DNA from: Centrapalus pauciflorus
Taxonomy: Eukaryota > Streptophyta > Magnoliopsida > Asterales > Asteraceae
NCBI GenBank assembly: GCA_020465985.1
Contig: JAANYP010002097.1
Span: forward strand, 42,501-106,500
Reading direction: 5' to 3'
Length of the DNA stretch: 64,000 bases
Below, piece after piece: positions 54,019-64,000 of this stretch (position 1 is its first letter; the number at the start of each line of letters is the position of its first letter). The position numbers and the translations under genes are program-made. The notes under the pieces are model-generated. The model made no database searches. It was given only the letters and a program-made list of their open reading frames with translations, and had not been told where the DNA came from.

Positions 54019-56892
54019 AGGTCTTGATACATCTTATCTGACCCCGGGAGAATAGCATATCTTGTTTTATGCCCTTCATCCATGACCAGCTTCCTTAACC
54101 CTCTGAATTTTTGTAGCCATGTTCTGCTCATGAAGTACCGACATCCATCGATCTTGATTTCAAACTGTTTATCCATTCCTCGCAAGGCTTCATCTAGCAG
54201 ATTTCCCTCCTTGACTGGTTCCTCTAGTGCCTCGCGGACTTAGGAGTTCAGGTTTGACTGTATAGTCATGACCAAAGCTCGGACTCTTAAGGCTTTAACG
54301 CGTTCCTTCCGACTCAAAGCATCAGCTACTACATTTGCCTTACAAGGATGATAACGGATCTCGCAGTCGTAATCGCTAAGCAGCTCAACCCAGCGACGTT
54401 GCCTCATGCTTAACTCTTTCTGGTTTAGAATATGCTGGAGGCTCTTGTGATCTGTAAACACCGTTCACTTTATACCGTAAAGGTAGTGCCTCCATATCTT
54501 GAGAGCAAATACCACATCTCCAAGCTCCAGGTCGTGAGTCGTGTAGTTTACCTCATGAACTTTAAGTTGTCGCGATGCATAAGCGATAACCTTGTCTCTT
54601 TGCATTAACACACAACCTAATCCATTGTGTAAGGCATCACACTTAGAGAATTTGGTGTACAACTGTTCTTTCTCTAGAAGCTTTAAAATCAACTTTAGAT
54701 GCTGCTCATGCTCCTCCTTGTTTCTGGAATTGATAAGTATATCGTCTATGAACACTATTACGAATTTGTCCAAATACGGTTTACACAGTCGATTCGTAAG
54801 ATCCATGAATACGGCTGGTGCGTTGGTCAAACCGAATGGCATCACTTGAAATTCGTAATGTCCATAACGAGTTCTGAACGTTGTCTTGGGTATATCTTCT
54901 TCCCGAACTTTTACTTCGTGACAACTGGATCGCAGATCAATCTTAGAGTAAAAACTAGATCCTTGGAGTTGATCGAATAAATCGTCGATTCTGGGGAGAG
55001 GGTATCCGTTTTCGATCGTTAACTAGTTCAGCTCTCGGAAATCGATGCACATCCTAAAGGATCCGTCCTTCTTTTTGACAAATAAGACCGGAGCTCCCCA
55101 AGGTGAGGAACTTGGTCGGATGAATCCTTTATCCAACAGTTCTTGTAACTGATTGGATAACTCTTGCATATCTGACGGTGCCAATCGGTAGGGTGCTCGT
55201 GCGACAGGTGCAGCTCCAGGCACCAAGTCAATCTGAAATTCTACTTGCCTAGTTGGTGGAAGCCCAGGCAAGTCTTCAGGAAAGACTTTTGGGTAGTCAC
55301 GAACTACTGGGATTTCTTCGAGTCGCTTCTCCTTCGACTCCTTTTCCACTAGCTGAACTAATACTGCTTGACAACCTCTTCGAAGGCATTTCAGCGTTCT
55401 TAGACCAGAGATGACGTTTCAACTGGCGATTCTTTCTTTCTCCTTGGACTGTGAGGACTTTCTTTTTCTTAAGTGGTATTCTTACGACCTTCTTACCACA
55501 TAAGATTTTGGCATGGTTGTCTAACAACCAATCCATATTAATAACTACATCGAAGCTTCCGATTTCAATAGGCATCAAGTTTATCTTAAAGGGATGAGCT
55601 GCCAATTTTGGTGTGCACTCCTTAATTATACCATTCGCTTCAATCAGCTTTCCGTCCGCTAATTCTATGGCATAAGCATTTTCTAATGGGGAAAGAGTGG
55701 CATTCAGTTGTTCACTAAACTTAGCAGATATAAAACTTTTATCAGCCCCAGTATCAAATAGCACATAAGCATACATATCATTAAGAAGGAATGTACCCGT
55801 TACTACGTTGGGATCTTGATGAGCGTCACCTGCTCCCAATACAAAAGCTCTCCCTTGAGCTCAACCACTGTTCCTTTTCTTGGGACAATCCTTCTTTAAG
55901 TGCCCAGTGTTCCCACATTTGAAGCAGCTCCTTTGCGTGCCGCTGCTGCCTCCACTGGTGTTAAACTTACAGTCTTGGGTCAGATGACCGAGCTTCTTAC
56001 ATTTCCTGCAACGGGTTGGACAGGGACCTACGTGATGGTAGGTGCATCGGTTACACCATGGTTTAGTGCCGGTATAGCCCTTCCTAGACTCAGTTCCGGC
56101 GACAAAAGCTTTGATGGTTTCGGGCTTTTTGGACTGTGAGCCCGAACCTTTCCCTGATTTTTCTTCCTACTTCCTATTGTTTTCCCCAGCCTTGGCCTCG
56201 TTCCATCGGGCCACTTGGTCCATTAAGTTTTTCGCCATTCGGATGGCGCTCTGAATAGTAGTTGGGTTGGATGCGGTGACATTCCATTGGATTTGGGGGG
56301 CGAGTCCCCAAATGTAGTGCTCAATACGCTTGTACTCCGTAGTGACCATCTCTGGGCACATCAGACTCAACTCGTGAAAATGGTTGGTGTACCCAGCTAC
56401 ATCCGTTCCCTTCGTAGCCAGATTCCAGAACTCTGACTCCATCTTTTGTAGTTCGTTTCTCGGGCAGTACACGTCTGTCATCATTTGCTTTAGCTCGGTC
56501 CAGGCGAGTTGGTAAGCCGTATCAATTCCCACAGACTGGGCATATGAGTTACACCATGTCAAAATTCCATCTTGAAGAGTGTGGGTGGCGAACTTGACCT
56601 TCTCATCCTTGATGCAACCACTAACACGAAACCCCGACCCCAGTTTGTCAAACCAGTGAAGTAGTACGACCGCACCTTCAGTTCCGTTGAAGTATCGAGG
56701 CTTACAGCTTAAAAATCCTTTGATTCCACACCCTTTCTGGGTTGAATCAGACCCTCCCGTGGTGCGACTAGCACCTCCATCGCCGTTTGCTGTGATATTT
56801 CTTTTGGTTTCATAGGTGGCTATAGCTGCTGCCACTCGTTGTGCGACCATGTGTTCGATGTCAGCGATGTTCATAGCTTTCTTTGGCGGCAT
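54019..56892 (-). pseudogene. Gag-pol of gypsy F, 3' truncated
   Basis: Gag starts MPPKKAMNIADIEHMVAQRV, followed by FDKLGSGFRVSGCIKDEKVK, the capsid-like core, a stop at 56167, and two knuckles (CRKCKKLGHLTQDC and CFKCGNTGHLKKDC). Protease YVLFDTGADKSF is intact. A frameshift lies near 55340. Reverse transcriptase follows (IDLVPGAAPVARAPYRLAPS, FIDDILINS), with a stop at 55023. At KFSKC|DALHNGLGC the palm is joined directly to RNase H, so about 110 codons are missing in frame. RNase H tail and integrase N-terminus end at KMYQDL. The frame is largely continuous, so the decay is moderate. Start chosen at the Met after an AG acceptor-like site (AACTTTAAG|ATA). Confidence 0.88.
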
Positions 56893-57129
56893 TATCTTAA
56901 AGTTTAACGAAAAGAGCATAGTGTAAGAAGTTGAGTCTTAAAGATTTAAATTTTTCTTAAGGCACTGTTCTATAATCATCAAACGCAGATTCATAAATAA
57001 CATGAAATTTTCGTTAATCAATCATAATTTTCTTACATTGGGGCGGGTTATTACACGAAAACTTTTTAGTCCTACACTATTACATAATACTCTCCTAGCA
57101 TTACAAAGATCAGGGGTACTAGGTGTGGG

Positions 57130-57892
57130 AGTGATCGGGGGTCTCTCCCTTTTCCAATGCATTGAGGCGCTGCGTCAGCTCCTCATTACAGGCCTCGCTC
57201 TCGGCTAGTCGTTGCCGGAGCTCCTCTAGCCCGTCCTGTTAGATGGCGAGGGCGTGCTGGTTAGCCCAATAGATGTTGGAGTTTTGCAACTCCTCCCGCT
57301 CCATACGAGCAGTCATCTCTCCAATGCCTTGGTTAAGCAACCGAATTTGGAGGCCGTGCCTTGAAAACCAAGCTACCAAGAGGGGTATGGTCTGATTGGC
57401 GGACTCTTGAGTGAGCGGATGGGTAGGTGCGGAGGATGGTCCTCCGATCTCAAAGTGGGAGGGGATTCCCTCCTCCCGCCCCCACTCTTGGAGGGTCTCG
57501 GGCATCCAGCCCCATCTTCGGGCGTTTTCCCGTCGCTGCTGTGGTGGTGAACTTGGTTGGGGAGCCGGGATGGGAATAGTCTACCGTCTCGGCATGAAAA
57601 CTCTTATGCAGGGTGTAAACAACATCTTAGGGCCGTTGGGGTGGGGGCGGTACGGTTTGAATGACGGAACCTCCGGGTGATATGGTGTGTAGGAGGGGAT
57701 CACCGGGGGTGGTGGATCCTCTCCGGCGTCATCTTCTTCCATGGGCTTCTATTCTGACTCCTCCATCGGCTCTTCGGAGGGGTCGTCTTCATCAGACGGT
57801 TCTCCTTCGATGAAAACCTCAGTGACTTCAGGGCTCATGAGGGTGTACTCATCCTCAGAATCGGACAAGATGATGATGGTGTTGTTCGACAT
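57130..57892 (-). pseudogene. Accessory ORF0 upstream of gag, gypsy F
   Basis: Begins MSNNTIIILSDSEDEYTLMS, followed by a very acidic stretch (EPSDEDDPSEEPMEE), a stop, a Pro/Tyr-rich middle (VIPSYTPYHPEVPSFKPYRP), another stop, and a helical C-terminal part (ETLQEWGREEGIPSHFEIGG, NQTIPLLVAWFSRHGLQIRL) ending in a coiled coil (LRQRLAESEACNEELTQRLN). Only three stops interrupt about 245 codons in one frame. The same order and motifs occur in element 1. The TIIILSDSEDE segment fits the SUMO-interaction pattern of branched hydrophobics followed by Ser/acidic residues. Function unknown. Confidence 0.62.
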
Positions 57893-58461
57893 GTTTTCTG
57901 CTATCAAGGTCAATTTATAGTCTGTTAGTTAGTTACAAAATATTTTCAAAAATCAGTAAAACTTAAGTGCAGTTATAGTCTAGGGTTCTAATGCAACCTA
58001 GTTCACTATAACTATTGCTTTGAAATTCTAGATTTGGTTTGTTAGGAAGTAACTATAACAACTGCAACTATCAATTGAGGTAAGAATCCCTTAAATTTAC
58101 GAATATATAGGTTTTGTGTTTGGTTTTTATGAACAGCAAATCATAAATCTAAGTATTAGATGTTAATGCATGTTGGAATTAATTGTTGAAATGTTTTAAT
58201 CGAGTGTTATGTAAGCTATGTACCAATTTACAGCCCCTCATTTAACTCCTAAGTGTGATTTCAATTTTTACTATGTGTTTTAGTGTGTGTGTTCGATGAG
58301 TAGTTAAAATAGGGCTTAAATAATCTGATTTTGGTACATAAAAAGGTTAGCTTAGTGTCAATAAGTGTTAAAAATAGGATATATTGAACTTTGTACCGAT
58401 AGACTTCAATCACAGGATTGGTACAAAGTGATTGAGTGAAATCTGGAAAATGAAAGAAACT
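57893..58461 (-). other. Leader of gypsy F with inverted repeats
   Basis: No ORF and no recognisable tRNA-iMet site. It contains a perfect 9-bp inverted repeat (ctttgtacc at 58389-58397, ggtacaaag at 58420-58428) and a second pair (atgtaccaa near 58218, ttggtacat near 58332). Confidence 0.5.
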
Positions 58462-60014
58462 TGTCACACCCCGTTACCCCGGTTGGCAATGAAGCGTGAT
58501 GTCGCGGAAGCGTAACCGTAACCATAACGAACGACCACTATATGGACGTTTTCAAAAATACATCGATAAAACTTTAAAATATTGAAATGTTTTACATAAC
58601 CAACATAAAGTGTAAGTAGTTCGCAAATTACAGAGATTTAAATACATAATTAAAGTAACCAAAATAATGCAAATAAATCTCCATGAGTTTGAAAATTAAT
58701 GCGACTCCAAATGTACGGAAGCCTTGAAAATACTTCCGGCAGGTGCACTTGCCTTAATTTCTTGAAAATACACACTAAAATACGTCAACAAAATTGTTGG
58801 TGATCTCATAGGTTTACACGTAAATATGACTTGTATGGACATCAATAGTTGAGTTTGAGTTTATAAAATCATAAATTCCATGTTATGTATTACATAAAAA
58901 CCATCATGCTACCGAAACTTAATTATGAGTTTGCCCTGTGCAGTATTCCCATACGTAATACCGTAACGTTAAATACATAGGCATTCCGCCGTTAGCCGGT
59001 TAAGACTAACTCGAATGGGGGACATGACTACCGATAGATCTATCCACAATATATTCGCGTTTACAAAAAAATGTAGCTTACGGTTCATGATTTGAGGGCT
59101 GATGGAACCACATGTGTAATACATACTAGAAATGAAGTAATTTCTGTGTCCATATGATATAAAATAGCATGTAGTTCAACCCCAAAACATAACAGTGTGA
59201 AAATAGGGGCTATGAAGACCCACCGAGAGTGTGATGGCAAAATATGTGCGTAAAATGCAAGTTTACGTTGATTGGTGGGTGATTATCCGGACGTGATTAA
59301 CCAAGCCCTAAAAGATATAAGGGACTTAATAATCTCCCATATATGCTAATACGTATATATAAGGGTTTATATGTCTTAAATCACCCAACATTTCAAGTTT
59401 ATAAATAAAACCCACTTAAAACGTCAGGTTTATATATAAATAATTTTCTAGCTTTTCGAAAGTTTTTCGGCCTACTTTGAGGCTGTTTTTGACCAAGCTC
59501 CAAAATGATTTAGGCTTTGGTTTTCTTAGACATTAAACTACTATATACAAAGAATTTTTAAAGTCAAGAACACCCATTTTTTGAGGTGTTTAGGTTAGGG
59601 TAAAAGCTCGTTAAAAAACTATGTTCGCCATTTTTGAGCTGTCAAGCTTTCCGGTTCCCAAATAATATCTGGGGGTTCTAAACTCCATAATAAATTATGA
59701 AAACCTCCAGATTTTTAGTTAAGACATAGTCTTGCATAATTAATGTTAAGTAAGTGTATTAGTATATGATTAGTGTCACTAATCATAATTTAATTATGTC
59801 CTTAGTTGCATTAACCCATCATATCATAAATCGATCGGATTAATTATTTGCCGATTCATCACACCGATGAAATTGATTCTAATTGAGTTGAATTTCTTTA
59901 TGAACATTACTAATCACTTTGATTAATTACTAATGACCACTGATTAGGTCATAATTGGCCAGTAAATATTGATTAGGTCATTGTTGCTAACCTGGTTTAA
60001 TGTCGGATGTTACA
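58462..60014 (-). repeat. 5' LTR of gypsy F
   Basis: Minus strand starts TGTAACATCCGACATTAAACC and ends GGGGTGTGACA. It matches the truncated LTR of element 1 over about 700 bp. Possible 5-bp target aaact follows at 60015-60019 but has no partner in the window. Confidence 0.78.
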
Positions 60015-60965
60015 AAACTGTTAAGTATGAACTTCGAATGGAAGTTCGGGTCAGTATGTATTTCGGGTCTGATGAACAAACCACACGAATTTCGATCATA
60101 TCCGAAATTCGTGTCTAGAAACTTCAATTGGTATATTGATGGGAAGCTTGCTAAGTCATGAAACGACCTTCGGTTCACTGGACAACCGAATTACAGGTCT
60201 CATGGGCATCCGAATTTCAAATACAACATGAGTATAAACACGTGTGTAACCCCTCAGAGTCGTTGATCATCGATAACAACACCGTGTTATTATTCACACT
60301 ACTCCTAGTTCTCACACCGGCATTTGGAATCCCTTTGATACCCTCAATTGGATGATCCTTGTTTATCCTCGATGTCCCAATCTCATCGACCTGAAGATTA
60401 TCTCCCAAGTTCGATCCTATTTCACCTACTGGTGGTATGACTTTTGACGGAGTAACATCTACCTCATGGACACTGTCATCGGAAGTAGAGTCACTTGCCT
60501 GATTCTCATTCGTATGTAATTCAGGTTCATTCTCTGCTGGAGACCCATCTTCTATCATTGTAGTCTCAGATGTTGATGGAATGCTTGATCTTGGAAAACC
60601 TATATACTCGTCGTTGAGATTCAATGATGAGAAATTATTTTCTACAGTACCTGCATTTCCACTAAACGGAATGTTAAATGATTCAAACACAGAGTCATAA
60701 TCAAATAACCATTCAGGACCAGTTTGGGGTTCATGTGAGTATCTTGTTACGTCAATGTTAAACACAATTTCAACCGTACCATTTGTTTTGTTAAAAACCC
60801 TCTTGTTTGGTGAATTAGGAACATAACCTAGGGCGTATCCTTCGTCAGCCTTTTCTCCAAACTTAGGTTGTTGTTTTGTTTTCAAAAATACGTGAAAAAT
60901 CCGGTAAAAACGTCAAGAAACCAAGAATCTTCGTAGTAACAGGAAGAACGCGACGAACACTCGAA
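60015..60965 (-). pseudogene. Copia C internal remnant: integrase C-terminus and linker
   Basis: Starts only about 80 bp after the primer-binding site with KFGEKADEGYALGYVPNSPN, then VFNKTNGTVEIVFNIDVTRY, FDYDSVFESFNIPFSG, an acidic linker and GVRTRSSVNNNTVLLSMIND, the usual segment before a copia reverse transcriptase. Gag, protease and the integrase core are therefore missing by internal deletion. A stretch with loose TTCGG/CCGAA words (60020-60216) follows. It is then cut by the LTR of gypsy F. The 222-codon frame is open. It is unlikely to be functional. Confidence 0.8.
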
Positions 60966-60979
60966 TGGCTCTGATACCA
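60966..60979 (-). promoter_or_regulatory. Primer-binding site (tRNA-iMet), copia C
   Basis: The minus strand reads TGGTATCAGAGCCA, 2 nt past the LTR end. Confidence 0.9.
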
Positions 60980-60981
60980 CT

Positions 60982-61530
60982 TGAAAGGTCACCTCTAGCA
61001 TGGATCTGATCTTGACGCGACACCATCCAACGAGTGCGGAATCCTCGTTAGTGGTTTAACGGATCGATCACTCACAGAAACCGGAGACGAACACAATAAT
61101 AGCCGATACGACGAATGACCATACATGTGTATTTCTACGAAAGACTCTCTGAAATCACTCTAGCTCGTACGTGGACCAATAAAAGCTCTGATCATGAATT
61201 TCTGCAAAAGTCACTAATTAAAACGGATTAACACATAATTATAGAGATTACGTTCGAACTTAATAGACTGATTTCGTTCAGGCCCAATCCAACGAACTTG
61301 TCCAATACCCTACGAACTTAGCTTCACTAAGTTCGTCTGGATATGGATAAGTTCGAACCCTAGCCTTTGAACTTATCCTTGAACTTATCTTCGAACTTAT
61401 AATGCAAATGTAAACATCATACACAATCATGATCAAGCATATATGACATGTATTTAACAAAGCTTGATCTATTACAAAAGACTATCTATTACATACCTAG
61501 ACTGCTATCGTCACACAGGGTCTATCAACA
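60982..61530 (-). repeat. 5' LTR of copia C (LTR-S family)
   Basis: Minus strand starts TGTTGATAGACCCTGTGTG and ends ACCTTTCA. It aligns with 61924-62462 and with the LTR of copia A. It holds a perfect 10-bp inverted repeat (61312-61321 and 61327-61336). Confidence 0.85.
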
Positions 61531-61923
61531 GAGGCTGGATCCTAATTTATGGAATTAGCAAAGAAGGATGCTAAACCTGAATTAATTCGGTGCATCCTTC
61601 CATTAGACACAGGTTAAAGTTATGGGCGACCAGTAATATGCTAGTCTCTGAACTAATTAGGTTAGAAGATCCCAAACATACTTAGACTATAATAGGAGCA
61701 GTATGTCTGGCTGAAAATGTAAAACTTAGCGCTTCCTGGGAGGTAATCCAGAGAACTTTGTAGGTGTGTTTATGGAAACCCTCATGAGACAACACTCGTC
61801 CACTCAGGATACCGAGGGGTTTAACGGCTTGTTGCACGTGCTAAGTGTAATCGTGATTCCCTATGAAAAGGTGGATTATTTGATGTTATTTGTTTTAAGT
61901 GTGTTTTATTTGATTATGTGTTA
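61531..61923. other. Unassigned sequence between two LTR-S copies
   Basis: No LTR, coding or repeat similarity to the rest of the window that I can see. No convincing ORF. It lies between the outer edge of copia C's 5' LTR and the outer edge of copia D's 3' LTR, so it may be the only host-derived DNA here. Confidence 0.45.
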
Positions 61924-62462
61924 TGTAAGGTCGCCTTCCTACGGATCCTATCTTGACGCGATGACGTCCAATGAGTGTGGAATCCTCGTTAGCGGTTTGA
62001 CGGATAGACCACGCACACGAAACACGAAGACACACACGATGATAGACGAACAATAGAACGCCCCGACACGTGATTCTCTCCAAGAACAAACACTCAATCT
62101 CCTTTCAAGTTCGAGATCGCCTCTGCACTAATCGTCTCATGAATTCTGCAAAAGTTGTTAATTAAAACGAATTAACACCTAATTATATCACCTGGTTCGA
62201 ACTTGCCCAGGACAAGTTCGACTAAGCCCAAGGCCTTTCGAACTTGTCCTCCATAAGTTCGAACCATGACCTTTGAACTTATATTTGAACTTATGTTTGA
62301 ACTTATTGTAACACATCAATTACAACCAAGTTCAAACATACATACAATCAATATCAAAAATGCATTATCAAACATATATCAAACACGTATTTACGAACAA
62401 ATTGACTATTACAAAATATTGTCTATACTTAGACTGCTATCGTCACACAGGGTGCACTAACA
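61924..62462 (-). repeat. 3' LTR of copia D (LTR-S family)
   Basis: Minus strand starts TGTTAGTGCACCCTGTGTG directly after a polypurine tract and ends GACCTTACA. A perfect 12-bp inverted repeat (62210-62221 and 62238-62249) lies upstream of its TATA region. Confidence 0.87.
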
Positions 62463-62476
62463 GACTCCCCCTTGAC
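62463..62476 (-). promoter_or_regulatory. Polypurine tract, copia D
   Basis: The minus strand reads GTCAAGGGGGAGTC, abutting the LTR start. Confidence 0.85.
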
Positions 62477-62503
62477 GATAGCTTCTAACTATGTATATTT
62501 TGT

Positions 62504-63494
62504 CTAATTACTAGAGCTATATAAACTACTACCAGCACACAATCCCTGATCTATACAGACTCTAACTACCTTCTGGAACTTCCTGCCTTCTGATCTCCTT
62601 CCTTCATGAAAGAAGATCGGCTGATCATGAAGCTTTCTCAGTTCGTCCTTCGATAGGTTGATCAGATGCAGTGGATCGTATACTTTCAAAATCGCTTTGT
62701 CCTCGTAGTTATCCATCACTGCTTCCGCCGTCTCGTTGTCAACATACCACCATTGCATGTTTTTCAGTACATCATGTGGCATTGACTTCATCGGCACTTT
62801 CTTGAGGCATCAGACTGGTTTGTAGACCATCCTAACCCAAGGCTTTCCAGTGTGGGGATCTACTCTTGACGGATCTTCAACTCTTTTTCCGGATCTTGGC
62901 TTAATTCTCTCAAATCTTCCAGATCGACTATCCCTTCGAATAATCTTAGCCACAACTTCAGCAGATGGGTCGTCTCCTAGATTGACAGTTCTTTCCAAGC
63001 CAACTCTTTTACTTCACACTTGGGCAACGTGTTGAAAACCTTCAACGTTCTCCTCAAGTATTGTAGCCCATCTCTCCTCTTTAGCACGAATAACTGCAGT
63101 TCTCTATCAAAGAACCAGCTTTAGAGCCCACCTGAGAGATTTCCAGGACTTGGTACTCTCATTCTCTTCTTCATCTTTAGATCTGTTTTCTTTTCCTCCT
63201 TTCTGAACCAAAGCTTTTCAGATCTTCTCGGGTTTGCTCCTTATCAGCTGTATCAGATTCGCAATCATCCATAGACGCCAATTTAATCTCATCTATGTCT
63301 ATCACGTTTTGATCATTATGCACATATTGTTCTGTGATAGGCTGGTTGGGGATGATCACTTCATCTACATCGTCGTCTTCATCTTCTATAACCTCGTCAT
63401 CAGATTTCCAATCTACAACCTCTCCTGGAACAAATTCTCCTCCCTCTAAGTCTTCTTGATCAAACTCAAAATCATCTCGATCATAAAGATCCAT
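62504..63494 (-). pseudogene. C-terminal part of the accessory ORF (ORF3), copia D
   Basis: An acidic stretch (FEFDQEDLEGGEFVPGEVVD, DEVIEDEDDDVDEVIIPNQP) is followed after a frameshift by RFERIKPRSGKRVEDPSRVD. After a stop comes the C-terminal segment with MQWWYVDNETAEAVMDNYED and VYDPLHLINLSKDELRKLHD. The end lies about 40 bp before the polypurine tract, the same place as the copia B accessory ORF relative to its LTR. It shows what the lost C-terminus of the copia A protein may have looked like. Its upstream part is cut at 63495, where copia E begins on the other strand. Confidence 0.7.
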
Positions 63495-63495
63495 T

Positions 63496-64000
63496 CAAGC
63501 CCCTAGAGCATTGTATGAAACTCTGTCTTCCTACTTGCTGCAGAATGGGTTCTAGAGATGTACTTTAGACAAGACATTGTTCACAAAGACTATCAAAACA
63601 GAGATCTTAGTTGTTCAGATCTGTGTTGATGATATCATCTTTGGATCAACCAATGATATGCTTTGCAAGGGCTTTGAGACTTTGATGCACAAGAAGTTTC
63701 AGATGAGTTCAATAAGAGGATTAACTTTCTTTCTGGGATTACAAGTCAAGCAGAAGCCAACTGGTTTCTTCATCAGTCAGTCAAAGTATGTGAATTACAT
63801 TCTGGAGAAGTTTGGGTACACGGATACAAAGATTGCAAGCACTCCAATAGACACTCACAAGCAGCTTGAAGCAGATAAAGAAGGAGTAGATGTGGACATA
63901 CATTTTTATAGATGTATGATAGGTTCACTTATGTATCTAACATCTTCTAGACCTGATATAATATTTGCTGTTTGTGTTTGTGCCAGGTTCCAATGTGCTC
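63496..64000 (+). pseudogene. Copia E reverse transcriptase fragment, continues beyond window
   Basis: Translates QAPRALYETLSSYLLQNGF, a TAG stop (63553-63555), then KTLFTKTIKTEILVVQICVD and DIIFGSTNDMLCKGFETLMH. LTFFLGLQVKQKPTGFFISQ and YLTSSRPDIIFAVCVCARFQ follow. The active-site motif reads CVDDI where YVDDI is usual. SIRE-type Ty1/copia, close to copia A. The 5' side is cut at the junction with copia D. Confidence 0.88.

Larger units (their letters stand above)
54019..60014 (-). mobile_element. Gypsy F: truncated Ty3/gypsy element, minus strand
   Basis: Read from the right: LTR (58462-60014), leader, ORF0, gag, protease, reverse transcriptase, RNase H, and the start of integrase, cut at 54019. 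It belongs to the same family as element 1: ORF0, protease and LTR all match. No tRNA-iMet site is visible after the LTR, so the start may be rearranged. Confidence 0.82.

Overview
This window looks like intergenic heterochromatin from a large-genome flowering plant, most likely a eudicot. It is made almost entirely of LTR retrotransposons nested inside one another. The Ty3/gypsy proteins resemble Tekay/Del chromoviruses: polyproteins ending in a chromodomain, LTRs of 2.0-2.6 kb and tRNA-iMet primer sites. The Ty1/copia proteins resemble the SIRE lineage. From memory of the families both are closest to elements of asterids such as Asteraceae, but that assignment is not proven here. I see no host gene, tRNA, rRNA or CRISPR. 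Only 61531-61923 could not be assigned to an element.

Layout. Element 1 (gypsy, +; 1-1275 and 10098-13817) is a decayed copy split by element 2 (gypsy, +; 1276-10092, 5-bp duplication acata). The 3' LTR of element 1 is truncated and joined to copia A (+; 13818-14062 and 24042-28801), which is split by element 3 (gypsy, -; 14063-24041, duplication cttgg). Element 4 (gypsy, +; 28808-38736, duplication aattg) sits just past the end of copia A and has an intact 1603-codon gag-pol. Copia B (-; about 38737-52628) is a roughly 14-kb SIRE-type element with a large third ORF. It abuts copia G (+; 52629-54018), an older relative. Gypsy F (-; 54019-60014), copia C (-; 60015-61530), an unassigned 393-bp stretch, copia D (-; 61924-63494) and copia E (+; 63496-64000) follow. 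Inferred order of events: G before B before A before elements 3 and 4; element 1 before element 2. Element 4 is youngest, with about 0.4% divergence between its LTRs by hand count.

How the parts work together. Elements 2, 3 and 4 share one layout. A TATA-like box in the LTR is followed by a CT-rich leader of about 180-200 nt, then a consensus 5' splice donor still inside the LTR. About 1.8-2.3 kb later a TTTCAG-type acceptor lies 3-5 nt before the gag ATG. The putative intron removes most of the LTR and the primer-binding site, and carries dense arrays of TCGA-centred words (TTCGAA and similar).

Copia A and B repeat the same logic at an internal site. Downstream of pol each has a TATA-like box, a leader, a donor, an intron carrying palindromic words, and an acceptor just before a long accessory ORF. 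This is the most promising undescribed system in the window: an internally promoted, spliced accessory gene carried by copia elements. A second accessory ORF, upstream of gag in gypsy element 1 and F, begins with a SUMO-interaction-like hydrophobic/acidic motif. All splice sites and promoters are sequence predictions without transcript evidence.
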